Below are positions 30,412 to 39,876 of a stretch of DNA of 64,000 bases, piece after piece (the stretch's first letter is position 1; the number at the start of each line of letters is the position of its first letter). The position numbers were made by a program, and so were the translations under genes. The notes beneath the pieces were generated by a model. That model ran no database searches and was not told the DNA's origin. It saw nothing but the letters and a program-made list of their open reading frames with translations. Source of the DNA: an uncultured Flavobacteriaceae bacterium (GTDB lineage Bacteria > Bacteroidota > Bacteroidia > Flavobacteriales > Flavobacteriaceae); NCBI GenBank assembly GCA_947497145.1, contig CANMFQ010000010.1, positions 62,001 through 126,000 of the forward strand, in the 5' to 3' direction.

Positions 30412-31683
30412 ATGGAAGAAAATAATAGTCAGTACACAACCACCAAAGTACAACCTAAAGATTTTGTCTCAGGTTGGGTAGTCGCTTTAATTATAGCAAG
30501 TACAGGACTATCGGTTTCTACATTGTATTTAGGTTCAGAAATTGCTCTTAACTTAGGCTTCAAAAAAGCCCTTATTGCATTTGGTATTTCTACACTAGTG
30601 TTGACCTTGATGTGTACAGCGACCACATTAATTGGCAATCGTTCAAGGTTATCGACCTATATGATTTTGCATTTTAGTTTTGGCGAATATGGAGCAAAGA
30701 TTGTTAATTTCATATTTGGCATTACTTTAGTAGGATGGTTTGCGGTAGCATTAGAATTGCTGGCAATTGCGTTGCATGATACTACAATCAGTACATTTGG
30801 TATTGACATTTCAAAAGCGCTTATTATTATTACATCTAGCCTATTTATTACCTTTACAACGGTATATGGCATACGCAGTATTGAAAAACTGGCCAACATA
30901 GCTATTCCAGTTTTAACTGCATTTTTGGGGTATGTTTTTTACCTTTCTATACAAAAATTAGATAGCCTATCGCAACTTTTTGATTATGTGCCTAGTAATA
31001 CTACAATGACACTTTTTGAAGCAACTTCAATTTTAGTAGGTGCTGCCATATTATTTCCCGTATTAATGGCCGATTTTTCAAGATTTATAAAAACCGATAA
31101 ACAAAGTTTAGCTTCTGTTCTTGGGTTAACCATAGGAACGCCCTTGGCCTATGTTCTTAGTGCTGTACCATCAATTCAAACGGGAGAAGTTGACATTATT
31201 AAAATAATGGAGCAATATAATTTAGTGATACCTGCTTTTATATTACTCTTTATAGCTACTTGGAGTACCAATGCTAGCAATTTATACTCCGCTACGTTAA
31301 CATTTTCAACAATAAACAAAAATTGGAACTTTAAAAAGGTTGCCATTGCTTCGAGTATCATTGGTACTGTTTTAGCCTTATTAGGCTTTGCAAAATACCT
31401 ATTTGATTTTCTCGAATTATTAGGAATTTTAGCACCATCAATATCTTCCATTTATTTTATTCATTTCTTTTGGATTAAAAAGCAGAAGTATTATCTAAAA
31501 GATATTAATAAATGGGAATTTCCAGCATTAATTAGTTGGGTACTAAGCTCAATTATTACGGCTTTTACGTACTTAGAAGTTTTTCAATTAACACATGCGT
31601 ATTTTATTGATTCTTTTTTATTAGGAGGGATTATTTATCTGTTTTTAAAAAGAAAAAGCATTTCATTTTTTAAAATGACCTGA
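30412..31683 (+). CDS. NCS1/CodB-like purine-cytosine permease family transporter
   Basis: About 12 hydrophobic helices; VSGWVVALIIASTGLSVSTLYLGSEIALNLGFKKAL...IVNFIFGITLVGWFAVALELLA. Confidence 0.65.
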   Translation: MEENNSQYTTTKVQPKDFVSGWVVALIIASTGLSVSTLYLGSEIALNLGFKKALIAFGISTLVLTLMCTATTLIGNRSRLSTYMILHFSFGEYGAKIVNFIFGITLVGWFAVALELLAIALHDTTISTFGIDISKALIIITSSLFITFTTVYGIRSIEKLANIAIPVLTAFLGYVFYLSIQKLDSLSQLFDYVPSNTTMTLFEATSILVGAAILFPVLMADFSRFIKTDKQSLASVLGLTIGTPLAYVLSAVPSIQTGEVDIIKIMEQYNLVIPAFILLFIATWSTNASNLYSATLTFSTINKNWNFKKVAIASSIIGTVLALLGFAKYLFDFLELLGILAPSISSIYFIHFFWIKKQKYYLKDINKWEFPALISWVLSSIITAFTYLEVFQLTHAYFIDSFLLGGIIYLFLKRKSISFFKMT

Positions 31684-31850
31684 TAAAATTTTGATATAAC
31701 AATAGGAGCGTAGAGCCTCCATATTTTAGACGCTACAAATACAATCCAGTAGATGCACCATTTTTCCTTCAAATTTTTCTTCTAAAAGTTTCAAGTTATT
31801 CTCATGAAAACGAATGTTTCAGGGGTATTATACATGATATAGCATTACAG

Positions 31851-32110
31851 CTTATATGAATTAAACTTTTGTGGCATTTCGCCAGCGCACCAACTTTCTT
31901 GATTTTAGGTTTAGCCACTGGCTAAACCTAAAATACACAATGTGCTGTGTAATGTTACTTGAGATTTGGTAAAAGCGAAGTTTAAATTACTACTTTTTCA
32001 TTTATTTTTTTCTTTCTAGAAGTTTCTTTAAAAAATCTAATGGAATACTCTTTTTGCAGAAAGGGCAGAGGAGTGGAGGCAAAATGTGTATGGAATGGTA
32101 ATGTTTTCTC
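31851..32110. repeat. Dispersed intergenic repeat, copy A (with perfect 15-bp stem hairpin)
   Basis: High similarity by eye to 55505-55770; contains ATTTTAGGTTTAGCC-ACT-GGCTAAACCTAAAAT (31902-31934). Confidence 0.75.
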
Positions 32111-32224
32111 TAAATTTCAATTAATTACGGAATTCAGCAGAAAGTTATTTGTTAAAATTTTCTATATTTGAGAGACAATTTTTTGAGTTTCAATTTTCCC
32201 TAAACACTATCTCAAATTAATATT

Positions 32225-32251
32225 GTTTTATAGATACACTTACTATAAAAC
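32225..32251. promoter_or_regulatory. 9-bp perfect inverted repeat upstream of the defence-like operon
   Basis: GTTTTATAG-atacactta-CTATAAAAC; ~125 bp upstream of the methyltransferase start. Confidence 0.4.
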
Positions 32252-32375
32252 AGAGTTTGTTGTGGATGAAATTTAAAAATATTAAAATTGACTTAAAATA
32301 AATAATTAGTGTCTTTAGTAATTGGTAAAATAATACTGGAAGATATCATTATTAGAAGTATATGCTGATTTATAA

Positions 32376-33353
32376 ATGAAGATAAGATACAATACTGATA
32401 ACGGTTCTATAATACAAGGTAATTCAATTGAGTTATTGAATAAAAAGATGAAGGATGAATTAAAAGGTACTATAAATTTAATAGTTACATCACCTCCATT
32501 CCCCTTAAATAAAAAAAAGAAATACGGTAATGAAAAGGGAGAAGAATATCTCAACTGGTTTATTGATATGGCTCCTATTTTCTCTGACCTTCTTACCGAA
32601 GATGGTTCTTTAGTAATCGAGATAGGAAATTCTTGGGAATCAGAAAGACCAGTACAATCTCTTCTACACCTTGAGTGTCTCATGGGGTTAGTAAAGCACC
32701 CCAAAGCTAATCTTAGGTTAATACAAGAATTTATTTGTTATAACCCTTCAAAACTTCCTTCTCCTGCACAATGGGTTACTGTAAATCGTTTAAGAACAGT
32801 TGATAGTTATACTCATATATGGTGGATTGCTAAATCTGATTTTCCAAAAGCAGATAATAGTAAAGTACTAAGGCCATATAGTAAGAGTATGAAAGCTCTT
32901 TTAAAAAAACAGAATTATAATTCGGGGAAAAGACCCTCTGAGCATAATATAAGTGAAAAAGGATTTTTAAAAGATAATGGAGGCAGTATTTCTCACAATT
33001 TCTTTGAGATGGAACCCGTTGATAAAAATAGAGACGTAAGACTTCCTCATAGCGTTTTAAGTTTTTCTAACACAAATTCAAATGATTACTTTTTAACTAA
33101 ATGTAGAGAAAAAAACATCACACCACATCCAGCTAGAATGTCTGGCGGGCTTGTGAATTTCTTTATTCAATTTTTAACAGATGAAGGTGATGTTGTTTTA
33201 GATCCTTTTGGAGGAAGTAACACAACTGGTTATTGTGCAGAAAAATTGAAAAGAAAATGGTTGTCTTTTGAATTAAATGATAGCTATATTAAACAAGCTA
33301 TCTTAAGAATGAAAGATCCTTTATTAAAAACTAAAAAAACAAATAGTCTATGA
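32376..33353 (+). CDS. Site-specific DNA methyltransferase, beta-class-like (N4-cytosine/N6-adenine)
   Basis: Motif IV TSPPFPL precedes motif I-like DPFGGSNTTGYCAEKLKRKWLSFEL; GNSIELL near the N-terminus. Confidence 0.85.
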   Translation: MKIRYNTDNGSIIQGNSIELLNKKMKDELKGTINLIVTSPPFPLNKKKKYGNEKGEEYLNWFIDMAPIFSDLLTEDGSLVIEIGNSWESERPVQSLLHLECLMGLVKHPKANLRLIQEFICYNPSKLPSPAQWVTVNRLRTVDSYTHIWWIAKSDFPKADNSKVLRPYSKSMKALLKKQNYNSGKRPSEHNISEKGFLKDNGGSISHNFFEMEPVDKNRDVRLPHSVLSFSNTNSNDYFLTKCREKNITPHPARMSGGLVNFFIQFLTDEGDVVLDPFGGSNTTGYCAEKLKRKWLSFELNDSYIKQAILRMKDPLLKTKKTNSL

Positions 33354-35374
33354 TTATTGCAGATGAAATAATGAAAATTGCAAGTGTCGACCCTTTAAAA
33401 GAAGGTAAACAAGAAGAGCTTTTTGTGGGGCATCCATTTTCTCTAGACTATTTTAAATCTAACGTTTTAATTTGTGATGATGATAAGAAAAGGGTCAATG
33501 GCATCGCTCAAGGTACTTTTCTATTGGCATTTTACGACAACGAAGAGACTGTTGAAGAAGCAGTATTATTAAGAGCTTTGAATCCTGCTAAATTACCTAC
33601 AGATAGTGCTAATATTAGTTCTATGATAGAGTATTATAAAGATAATTTAGCAACCTCAGGTAAAGATTCAAAACTTGATAATTATACACGATATGAGTTT
33701 AGTTTTTCAGGTTTAGAATGTAGAGTATTAGGGACTTTTTACAGAAACACTGATGATAAAGTTGAGTTTGGTGCAGATTTAGAAAACTTTTATTCAGCAC
33801 ATCATTACAGTGTTTATAAGGTTAATAACAATGTTTTGGGTTACATCGTTAACCAAAGAGACTCACCCGATATTATACCAGGAAATGATAATGAATACCC
33901 GATAGGTGTAGTTCGCTATAGTTCAACATTAAGATTCCAAAACAAAAGTGAAAAAGCTAAAGTATATATTAATCCTACAGATTTATTAGGTAAGCGTAGT
34001 GCGCTTTTCGGTATGACTAGGACTGGTAAATCTAATACGGTAAAAAAAGTCATTCAAGCGACTACTGAAATATCTAGTAAATCAAAATTTGATTTAGAAG
34101 CTGATTGGGCAAAAGAGCAATCAAAAGAAAAGTTAAGTCCTTTTGATTTAGATGGTGGTCCAAAATATCCAGTTGGTCAAATCATATTTGATGTTAATGG
34201 TGAATATGCAAATGCAAATATGCAAGATGAAGGTACTGCAATTTTTGAAATGTATAAAGAAAAAGTTGTTAGATATAGCGTATTGAATAAAGACGGATTC
34301 CAAGTAATGAAGGTCAACTTTTACAAACAAATATCAGCTGGATTTGAACTTATAAAAAGTTACCTTTCTACTGATACTGCTGATTTTGTAAAAAGCTTTT
34401 TGGCAGTTGCTTTAGAAGAGCCAACAGACAAATTAGATAAAAGTGCAGTATGTAGATGGGAAAGGAAAAGAGCTGCTTACTTATGTTGTTTGAAGCTTGC
34501 CGGTTTTTCATTGCCTTCAGATATGAAAATTATTAAGTTTACTGGAAACTCATATCTAAATAAATTAGTTAAAAAAGATGGCTCTTTAGAACCAACCAAA
34601 GGAATATCATTTGACCAGGCAATAAATTGGTTTCAAGTAGTTTGGGAGAATTATGATAAAGATAAAGACAATTTTTTTAAAGATTACAGAACGAAAAAAG
34701 ATAAAGAATGGGCTGATGAAGATTTAAAAGCAATATTAGTTTTCTTAACTAGAAAACGAAAATCTGGAGGCTCTAATGACTGCAATGGTTATTTAAAGTT
34801 AAGAGGAATATTAGATCAACACACTTCAACTGGAAATGAAGCTTTTACTATCGATATTATTAATTCACTAAGAAAAGGGAAAATTATTATTGTAGACATA
34901 TCTCAAGGTAATCCAGGAATACAAAGAATGTATTCTGAAATGTTATGTCGAGGAATTTTTAATGATTCTATGAATCATTTTATTAAAAATGAAGCCAATA
35001 ATTATATTCAGTTTTACTTTGAAGAAGCCCATAACTTATTTCCTAAAAAAGACGATAAAGATTTAAGCCAAATCTACAACCGTATAGCAAAGGAAGGTGC
35101 TAAACTAAATTTAGGAATGATATATGCTACGCAGGAAGTATCTTCTATTAGTTCTAACATTTTAAAAAATACTCAAAATTGGTTTATAGCACATTTGAAT
35201 AATGAAGATGAGATAAGAGAATTAAGAAAATACTACGACTTTAATGATTTTACAGATGCACTAATAAGGTTTAGTGCTAAAAATGACAAAGGTTTCGTAA
35301 GAATGAAAACATATTCTAATCCTTTCGTTGTTCCAGTACAAATAGGCAAATTCTCAGTAGCAGATAATAAATAG
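33350..35374 (+). CDS. HerA/DUF87-family ATPase
   Basis: Walker A LFGMTRTGKSNTVKK, Walker B IQFYFEEAHNLFP, ATQEVSSISSNILKNTQNWFIAHLNNEDEIRELRKYY typical of HerA; 4-bp overlap with the upstream MTase. Confidence 0.85.
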   Translation: MIIADEIMKIASVDPLKEGKQEELFVGHPFSLDYFKSNVLICDDDKKRVNGIAQGTFLLAFYDNEETVEEAVLLRALNPAKLPTDSANISSMIEYYKDNLATSGKDSKLDNYTRYEFSFSGLECRVLGTFYRNTDDKVEFGADLENFYSAHHYSVYKVNNNVLGYIVNQRDSPDIIPGNDNEYPIGVVRYSSTLRFQNKSEKAKVYINPTDLLGKRSALFGMTRTGKSNTVKKVIQATTEISSKSKFDLEADWAKEQSKEKLSPFDLDGGPKYPVGQIIFDVNGEYANANMQDEGTAIFEMYKEKVVRYSVLNKDGFQVMKVNFYKQISAGFELIKSYLSTDTADFVKSFLAVALEEPTDKLDKSAVCRWERKRAAYLCCLKLAGFSLPSDMKIIKFTGNSYLNKLVKKDGSLEPTKGISFDQAINWFQVVWENYDKDKDNFFKDYRTKKDKEWADEDLKAILVFLTRKRKSGGSNDCNGYLKLRGILDQHTSTGNEAFTIDIINSLRKGKIIIVDISQGNPGIQRMYSEMLCRGIFNDSMNHFIKNEANNYIQFYFEEAHNLFPKKDDKDLSQIYNRIAKEGAKLNLGMIYATQEVSSISSNILKNTQNWFIAHLNNEDEIRELRKYYDFNDFTDALIRFSAKNDKGFVRMKTYSNPFVVPVQIGKFSVADNK

Positions 35375-35377
35375 ACT

Positions 35378-36715
35378 ATGGCATATTCTGGTACTGGAAA
35401 AAGAGGATTTGAATTAGCTAGTAAGGCTTCTCATTCGTTTATAGTTAATGATAAAGAAGTACAAGAATTTTTGTCTAATTGCGAATATCCAAAATCAAAA
35501 GAAGAGATTGAACTCAATCCTGCTTTGGTAATTGATGTTGATTACTCTAAAACTAATGGCATTAAGCATATAATAGCTGTAGATGCAGGATACACAACAG
35601 TACCAGTAAAGAGAACCTTTCCTTCTTCCTTAATGACTTTTTTTCAGTTTGGTACAATTTTATTAAATGCAGAAGATTTAGAAGCAATGTCAAATGAAGC
35701 TTTTATATCAAGAGAGTCAATGAGTAAATTGAAAGAGCTTGAGCGTGATAAATTAGTTTTACCTACAAAAAATGTAGCATATAAAAAGTCAATTACTCTT
35801 ACTGAATCCATAAGAAATTCTATTTATGAATTTTTCAAGAAGAAAAATGATGGAACTAATCTTTTAGAAACACTCTATTGGTTTCTATATGAAGAATATG
35901 ACAAATCAATTAATAATTATCAATTGGCAAATTGTCCAAATGATTGTGGCGAATCCAAAATTGATTTAATTAAAACAAACTTTAATATTGATTTTAAACA
36001 GAAATGTCGCAATTGCAATAAAGACATACAAATTACGGATGTTTTTAGATTACATGAATTAATTGATGATGAAACTGGAGCACTTGGAATATTAAGTTAT
36101 TTAACAAATGTAATAGAACATTTCAATATTATTCATCAGATTAAAAATGTAAAAAAAACACAACCTGAATTATTAAATTCCTTTTTCTTCATTAAAGATG
36201 GACCATTAGCATTCTTTGGCCAAACGGCTAATATGTATAAACCAATGCGTAAATTATGTAATTATTTAATTGAAAATCATAATTTGTTCATAGCTGGTTT
36301 AGAAAAATCAGGAGCATTTGTTGAACATGCTGAAGAGATAAAAGAAATGCTGCAACCTGGTCAAGCTCTTTTATTAAATAACGAACATATTTATAAATTC
36401 ATTTTACCTGGGGACCCAAATAACCCTGAACCTTATGCTAAAACTTCATATTATAGCTGTAAAATAATATTCAAATCGAGAGATGAAAGAATGCATGTAG
36501 TTACAATTCCAGTAGAAAAAGCTGAAATTGTATTAAACCCTCAACAAATTGATTTTGTAAATCTTGATACTATTTTATGGAATATTGAAAACCTGCGATG
36601 TGATATGTATGATAACTCTATTATACCCGTTGCTTTAGCTAATAAGTTAATTTCCTTATCTAATCATCCAAGCACCTCTATTCTTGAAAAGTTTGTAAAA
36701 TCTTCAGTAAAATGA
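35378..36715 (+). CDS. NurA-like nuclease with inserted Cys4 zinc-ribbon-like segment
   Basis: IIAVDAGYTTVPVKRTFPSSLMTFFQ and FFIKDGPLAFFGQTANMYKPMRKL resemble NurA acidic motifs; CPNDC...CRNC; adjacent to HerA. Confidence 0.6.
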   Translation: MAYSGTGKRGFELASKASHSFIVNDKEVQEFLSNCEYPKSKEEIELNPALVIDVDYSKTNGIKHIIAVDAGYTTVPVKRTFPSSLMTFFQFGTILLNAEDLEAMSNEAFISRESMSKLKELERDKLVLPTKNVAYKKSITLTESIRNSIYEFFKKKNDGTNLLETLYWFLYEEYDKSINNYQLANCPNDCGESKIDLIKTNFNIDFKQKCRNCNKDIQITDVFRLHELIDDETGALGILSYLTNVIEHFNIIHQIKNVKKTQPELLNSFFFIKDGPLAFFGQTANMYKPMRKLCNYLIENHNLFIAGLEKSGAFVEHAEEIKEMLQPGQALLLNNEHIYKFILPGDPNNPEPYAKTSYYSCKIIFKSRDERMHVVTIPVEKAEIVLNPQQIDFVNLDTILWNIENLRCDMYDNSIIPVALANKLISLSNHPSTSILEKFVKSSVK

Positions 36716-38967
36716 TTAGAGTGGATAGAAATAAAATTGAAGTTCCAAAAATTTTCTTTTCTACCGAAATGAAAATAGCCGAAGAAAATCTAAGTAAGTT
36801 TTACAGTGGTCATAAGGAAATGAGAAGTCAAAAAAGATTTACTCAAAGATTCGAAGCTGAACTAAGAGGTCCAATATTAAAAGCTCTTTATAAATTGTTC
36901 AATGGTAAATGCGCGTATTGTGAATCGAAAATTCCTGATGGACAAACCTCAAATTATGATCATTTTAGACCAAAGTTTGGTGCTAGAGGTTTGAAAAAAG
37001 AGTTTGCAGACGAACATTATTGGTGGCTTAGTTATGAATGGAGAAATTTTTATAATAGTTGTCGTCATTGTAATCAATATAAAGCTTCTTGGTTTCCTGT
37101 ATATGGAAATAGATCTAGAGCTAGAACACCATATGAGCGAATTCTATTGGAAGAGAAAAACGTTCTAATAGACCCTTGTGAAGATAATCCTGAAGAGCAT
37201 TTAGCATTTGATTATGATGGAAATATTCGTCATAAGACAGAAAGAGGAAGAATTACAATAAACATACTTAAACTAAATAGAAAAATCCTTGTTAATGAAA
37301 GAGCTATGATTATTCGCCATATATATTCCGATTGGGAAGAATTAATTAAAATATGGCGTGATATGGAAAATAATTGGGACAGAATTAAACAAATAACAAC
37401 TTATTGGAATGAAATATTAACGGGTTCTTCTGAGAGAAGTTTTTTAGCAGCTTCAAGAACTATAATTAAAGATAGATTATCTAGCAATATTGAAATCCAG
37501 TCCTTTATTTCTCAGGAAAAATTTAAATTAAAAAGAGAAACTAGACGATTAGAATTTGATATTGATTTATACAAGGACATAACACCGCTAGACGTGCCAT
37601 CTGAAATTGATATTGAAAGTATAGATAAAATAATTGAAGCAGAAACAAGAGCAAAAGAAGAGACTGTTAAGGATCAAAATTCGATGTCTCTAACTCAACA
37701 GATTTATCTGGAATCTTTAGAGGTTAAAAACTATAAGTGTTTCACTCACTTAAAGCTTAATTTCAAGAAAAAAACTTTAATAGATCAACAAAATTGGGTT
37801 TTACTTCTTGGAGAAAATGGTGTAGGTAAAAGTTCTATAATAAAAGCAATTGCAATAGCTCTAAGCCCACAGTCTTATTTGGATAAAATAACTCAAGATG
37901 TAATCCAAGATAAACTGTTAAAAAAAGGGAAGAGAATTGGCTTTATAGAATTAACATATAATGGAGGAGAAAAACTAAAAGTCACATTTAAAAATAGCTC
38001 AAAAACACTTGTGTCTTCATTGGATAAACCTATAGTAAACTTAATTGGTTATGGGTCTACAAGGCTATTACCAAAGAACAATATTAATCCTGAGAAAGGA
38101 CAATTTAAAGGAGTGAAAATTCAAAATCTCTTTGATTATAGTGTTGCGCTTAAAAATGCAGATGAATGGCTTTTGAAAAGGTCAAAAAAACTGTTTGATA
38201 GAGCAGCTATAGCGCTTAAAGATTTAATGCTTTTATCCGAAGATGATATTTTAATTCGCGAAGAGAATAAAATTTATATAAAATCAGATAGTACTAAAAC
38301 TTTAATTAATGATTTGAGTGATGGTTATAGAACGATTTATGCTTTGTCTGTAGATATTATGTCCACACTTTCTTCGGAAAACATCACTTATGATTTAGCT
38401 GAAGGAATTATTTTAATCGATGAAATTGGAACACATTTACATCCAAGATGGAAAATGCAAGTAGTAGAAAGATTAAGGTCTTCATTTCCAAGATTGCAAT
38501 TTATTGTGACAACACATGAGCCTTTATGTTTAAGAGGCTTAAAGGATAAAGAAACTTTTGTTTTAACACGAAATTCAGAAGGTAATATTACAACTGTAAA
38601 AGATCTACCTGATCCTAGTGAATTGAGAATAGACCAAATATTGACATCAGATTTTTTTGGACTTAACAGTACATTAGACCCTAAGACTGAAGCAATATTT
38701 AGTGAGTATTACAATATTCTAGCTAAAGATGAAGATATCAGGTCTGATAATGAAACGATTAGACTTCACGAATTAAGTGAATTAGTACCGAAAATAAAGC
38801 ATTTAGGAGATAATCTTAGAGACGAATTAGTTTATTACGTTATTGATGAATTATTAGCTAAAAAAGTTAAGAGAGATGGTTTGAAAATAAAAGAAAAACT
38901 TAAAGATGAAGCGCTTGAAAGAGTTGAAAGTTTATGGAAATCTATTGATAAAAATGAATTAAAATGA
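36712..38967 (+). CDS. HNH endonuclease fused to SMC/ABC-type AAA ATPase (Septu PtuB-PtuA-like fusion)
   Basis: N-term HNH KCAYCESKIPDGQTSNYDHFRPK...SCRHCNQ; ATPase Walker A LLGENGVGKSSIIKA, signature-like LSDGYRTI, Walker B IILIDEIGTHLHPRW, TTHEPL. Confidence 0.82.
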   Translation: MIRVDRNKIEVPKIFFSTEMKIAEENLSKFYSGHKEMRSQKRFTQRFEAELRGPILKALYKLFNGKCAYCESKIPDGQTSNYDHFRPKFGARGLKKEFADEHYWWLSYEWRNFYNSCRHCNQYKASWFPVYGNRSRARTPYERILLEEKNVLIDPCEDNPEEHLAFDYDGNIRHKTERGRITINILKLNRKILVNERAMIIRHIYSDWEELIKIWRDMENNWDRIKQITTYWNEILTGSSERSFLAASRTIIKDRLSSNIEIQSFISQEKFKLKRETRRLEFDIDLYKDITPLDVPSEIDIESIDKIIEAETRAKEETVKDQNSMSLTQQIYLESLEVKNYKCFTHLKLNFKKKTLIDQQNWVLLLGENGVGKSSIIKAIAIALSPQSYLDKITQDVIQDKLLKKGKRIGFIELTYNGGEKLKVTFKNSSKTLVSSLDKPIVNLIGYGSTRLLPKNNINPEKGQFKGVKIQNLFDYSVALKNADEWLLKRSKKLFDRAAIALKDLMLLSEDDILIREENKIYIKSDSTKTLINDLSDGYRTIYALSVDIMSTLSSENITYDLAEGIILIDEIGTHLHPRWKMQVVERLRSSFPRLQFIVTTHEPLCLRGLKDKETFVLTRNSEGNITTVKDLPDPSELRIDQILTSDFFGLNSTLDPKTEAIFSEYYNILAKDEDIRSDNETIRLHELSELVPKIKHLGDNLRDELVYYVIDELLAKKVKRDGLKIKEKLKDEALERVESLWKSIDKNELK

Positions 38968-39839
38968 TATTCGTAGATAGGTCAAAAGTTTCTATTCCTA
39001 GTATACTTGACGGAGTTAATTCAAGAGGATATAAAGAAACAAATAAAGCAATAACACATTATACAGGCTCAAATAGAAAAAAAGTTTTTAAATTTTCAGT
39101 TTATAGCGATAGGTCAGTTAAAGATGCATTAATAGAATTATTTGATGATAAATGCGCCTATTGCGAAAGTAAAGTTTCACATGTCTATTCAGGTGACGTA
39201 GAACATTTCAGACCAAAAGGCAAAATTGCTGAAGCGCCTATTCAAAAACCTGGTTATTATTGGTTAGCTGCAGATTGGGATAATTTATTATTCTCATGTA
39301 GAAATTGTAACCAAAAATTGAAACATTTTATTTATGGGTCAACTAGTAGAATTACTATGGGTAAAATGGATCAATTCCCACTGGATGTAGAAACAAGTAG
39401 AGTAAGGGTACATAATAACCCAGATGGTATCACAAATGAAGAACCACATAGGTTATTAATAAATCCATGTATTGAAAATCCAGAAGAACATTTTGAATAT
39501 GATATCAAACATGCAATAATTAAACCTAAAAAAATAAATGGAGTTGAAAGTAAAATGGCTAAACATTCTATAGATGTTTATGTTCTTCAGAGAGTACCAT
39601 TAGTATTGGCTCGTGAGAGATTACTTATAGAAGTCTTAGCCCAAGTACAAAGAGTTAAAGAAGCTGTACTTAATGTAAATAAGAACCTCAAATCTAGTAC
39701 AAGGGTGAAATTTTATTATGATAAAATCCTTAAAAGAGAACTAAAAAGACTTAAGAAATTTACAGAACCAACAGAAGAATACTCTGCAATGGCCAAGCAG
39801 ATTGTAACTGAATTTTTAAAAGCTAATTTTAATATTTAA
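38964..39839 (+). CDS. HNH endonuclease, PtuB/TIGR02646-like
   Basis: KCAYCESKVSHVYSGDVEHFRPK...SCRNCNQK; 4-bp overlap with the upstream gene. Confidence 0.8.
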   Translation: MIFVDRSKVSIPSILDGVNSRGYKETNKAITHYTGSNRKKVFKFSVYSDRSVKDALIELFDDKCAYCESKVSHVYSGDVEHFRPKGKIAEAPIQKPGYYWLAADWDNLLFSCRNCNQKLKHFIYGSTSRITMGKMDQFPLDVETSRVRVHNNPDGITNEEPHRLLINPCIENPEEHFEYDIKHAIIKPKKINGVESKMAKHSIDVYVLQRVPLVLARERLLIEVLAQVQRVKEAVLNVNKNLKSSTRVKFYYDKILKRELKRLKKFTEPTEEYSAMAKQIVTEFLKANFNI

Positions 39840-39876
39840 AGTTCTTTAGTATTAAAGTGACCTCACAAAATCTTGA

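Noticed and set aside
31902-31934. Perfect 15-bp stem hairpin considered as a terminator of the permease gene
   Set aside because: No T-tract after the stem, lies ~220 bp from the stop codon, and is part of a dispersed repeat.
32315-32704. 129-aa minus-strand ORF opposite the methyltransferase start
   Set aside because: Antisense to conserved MTase motif IV; no recognisable domain.
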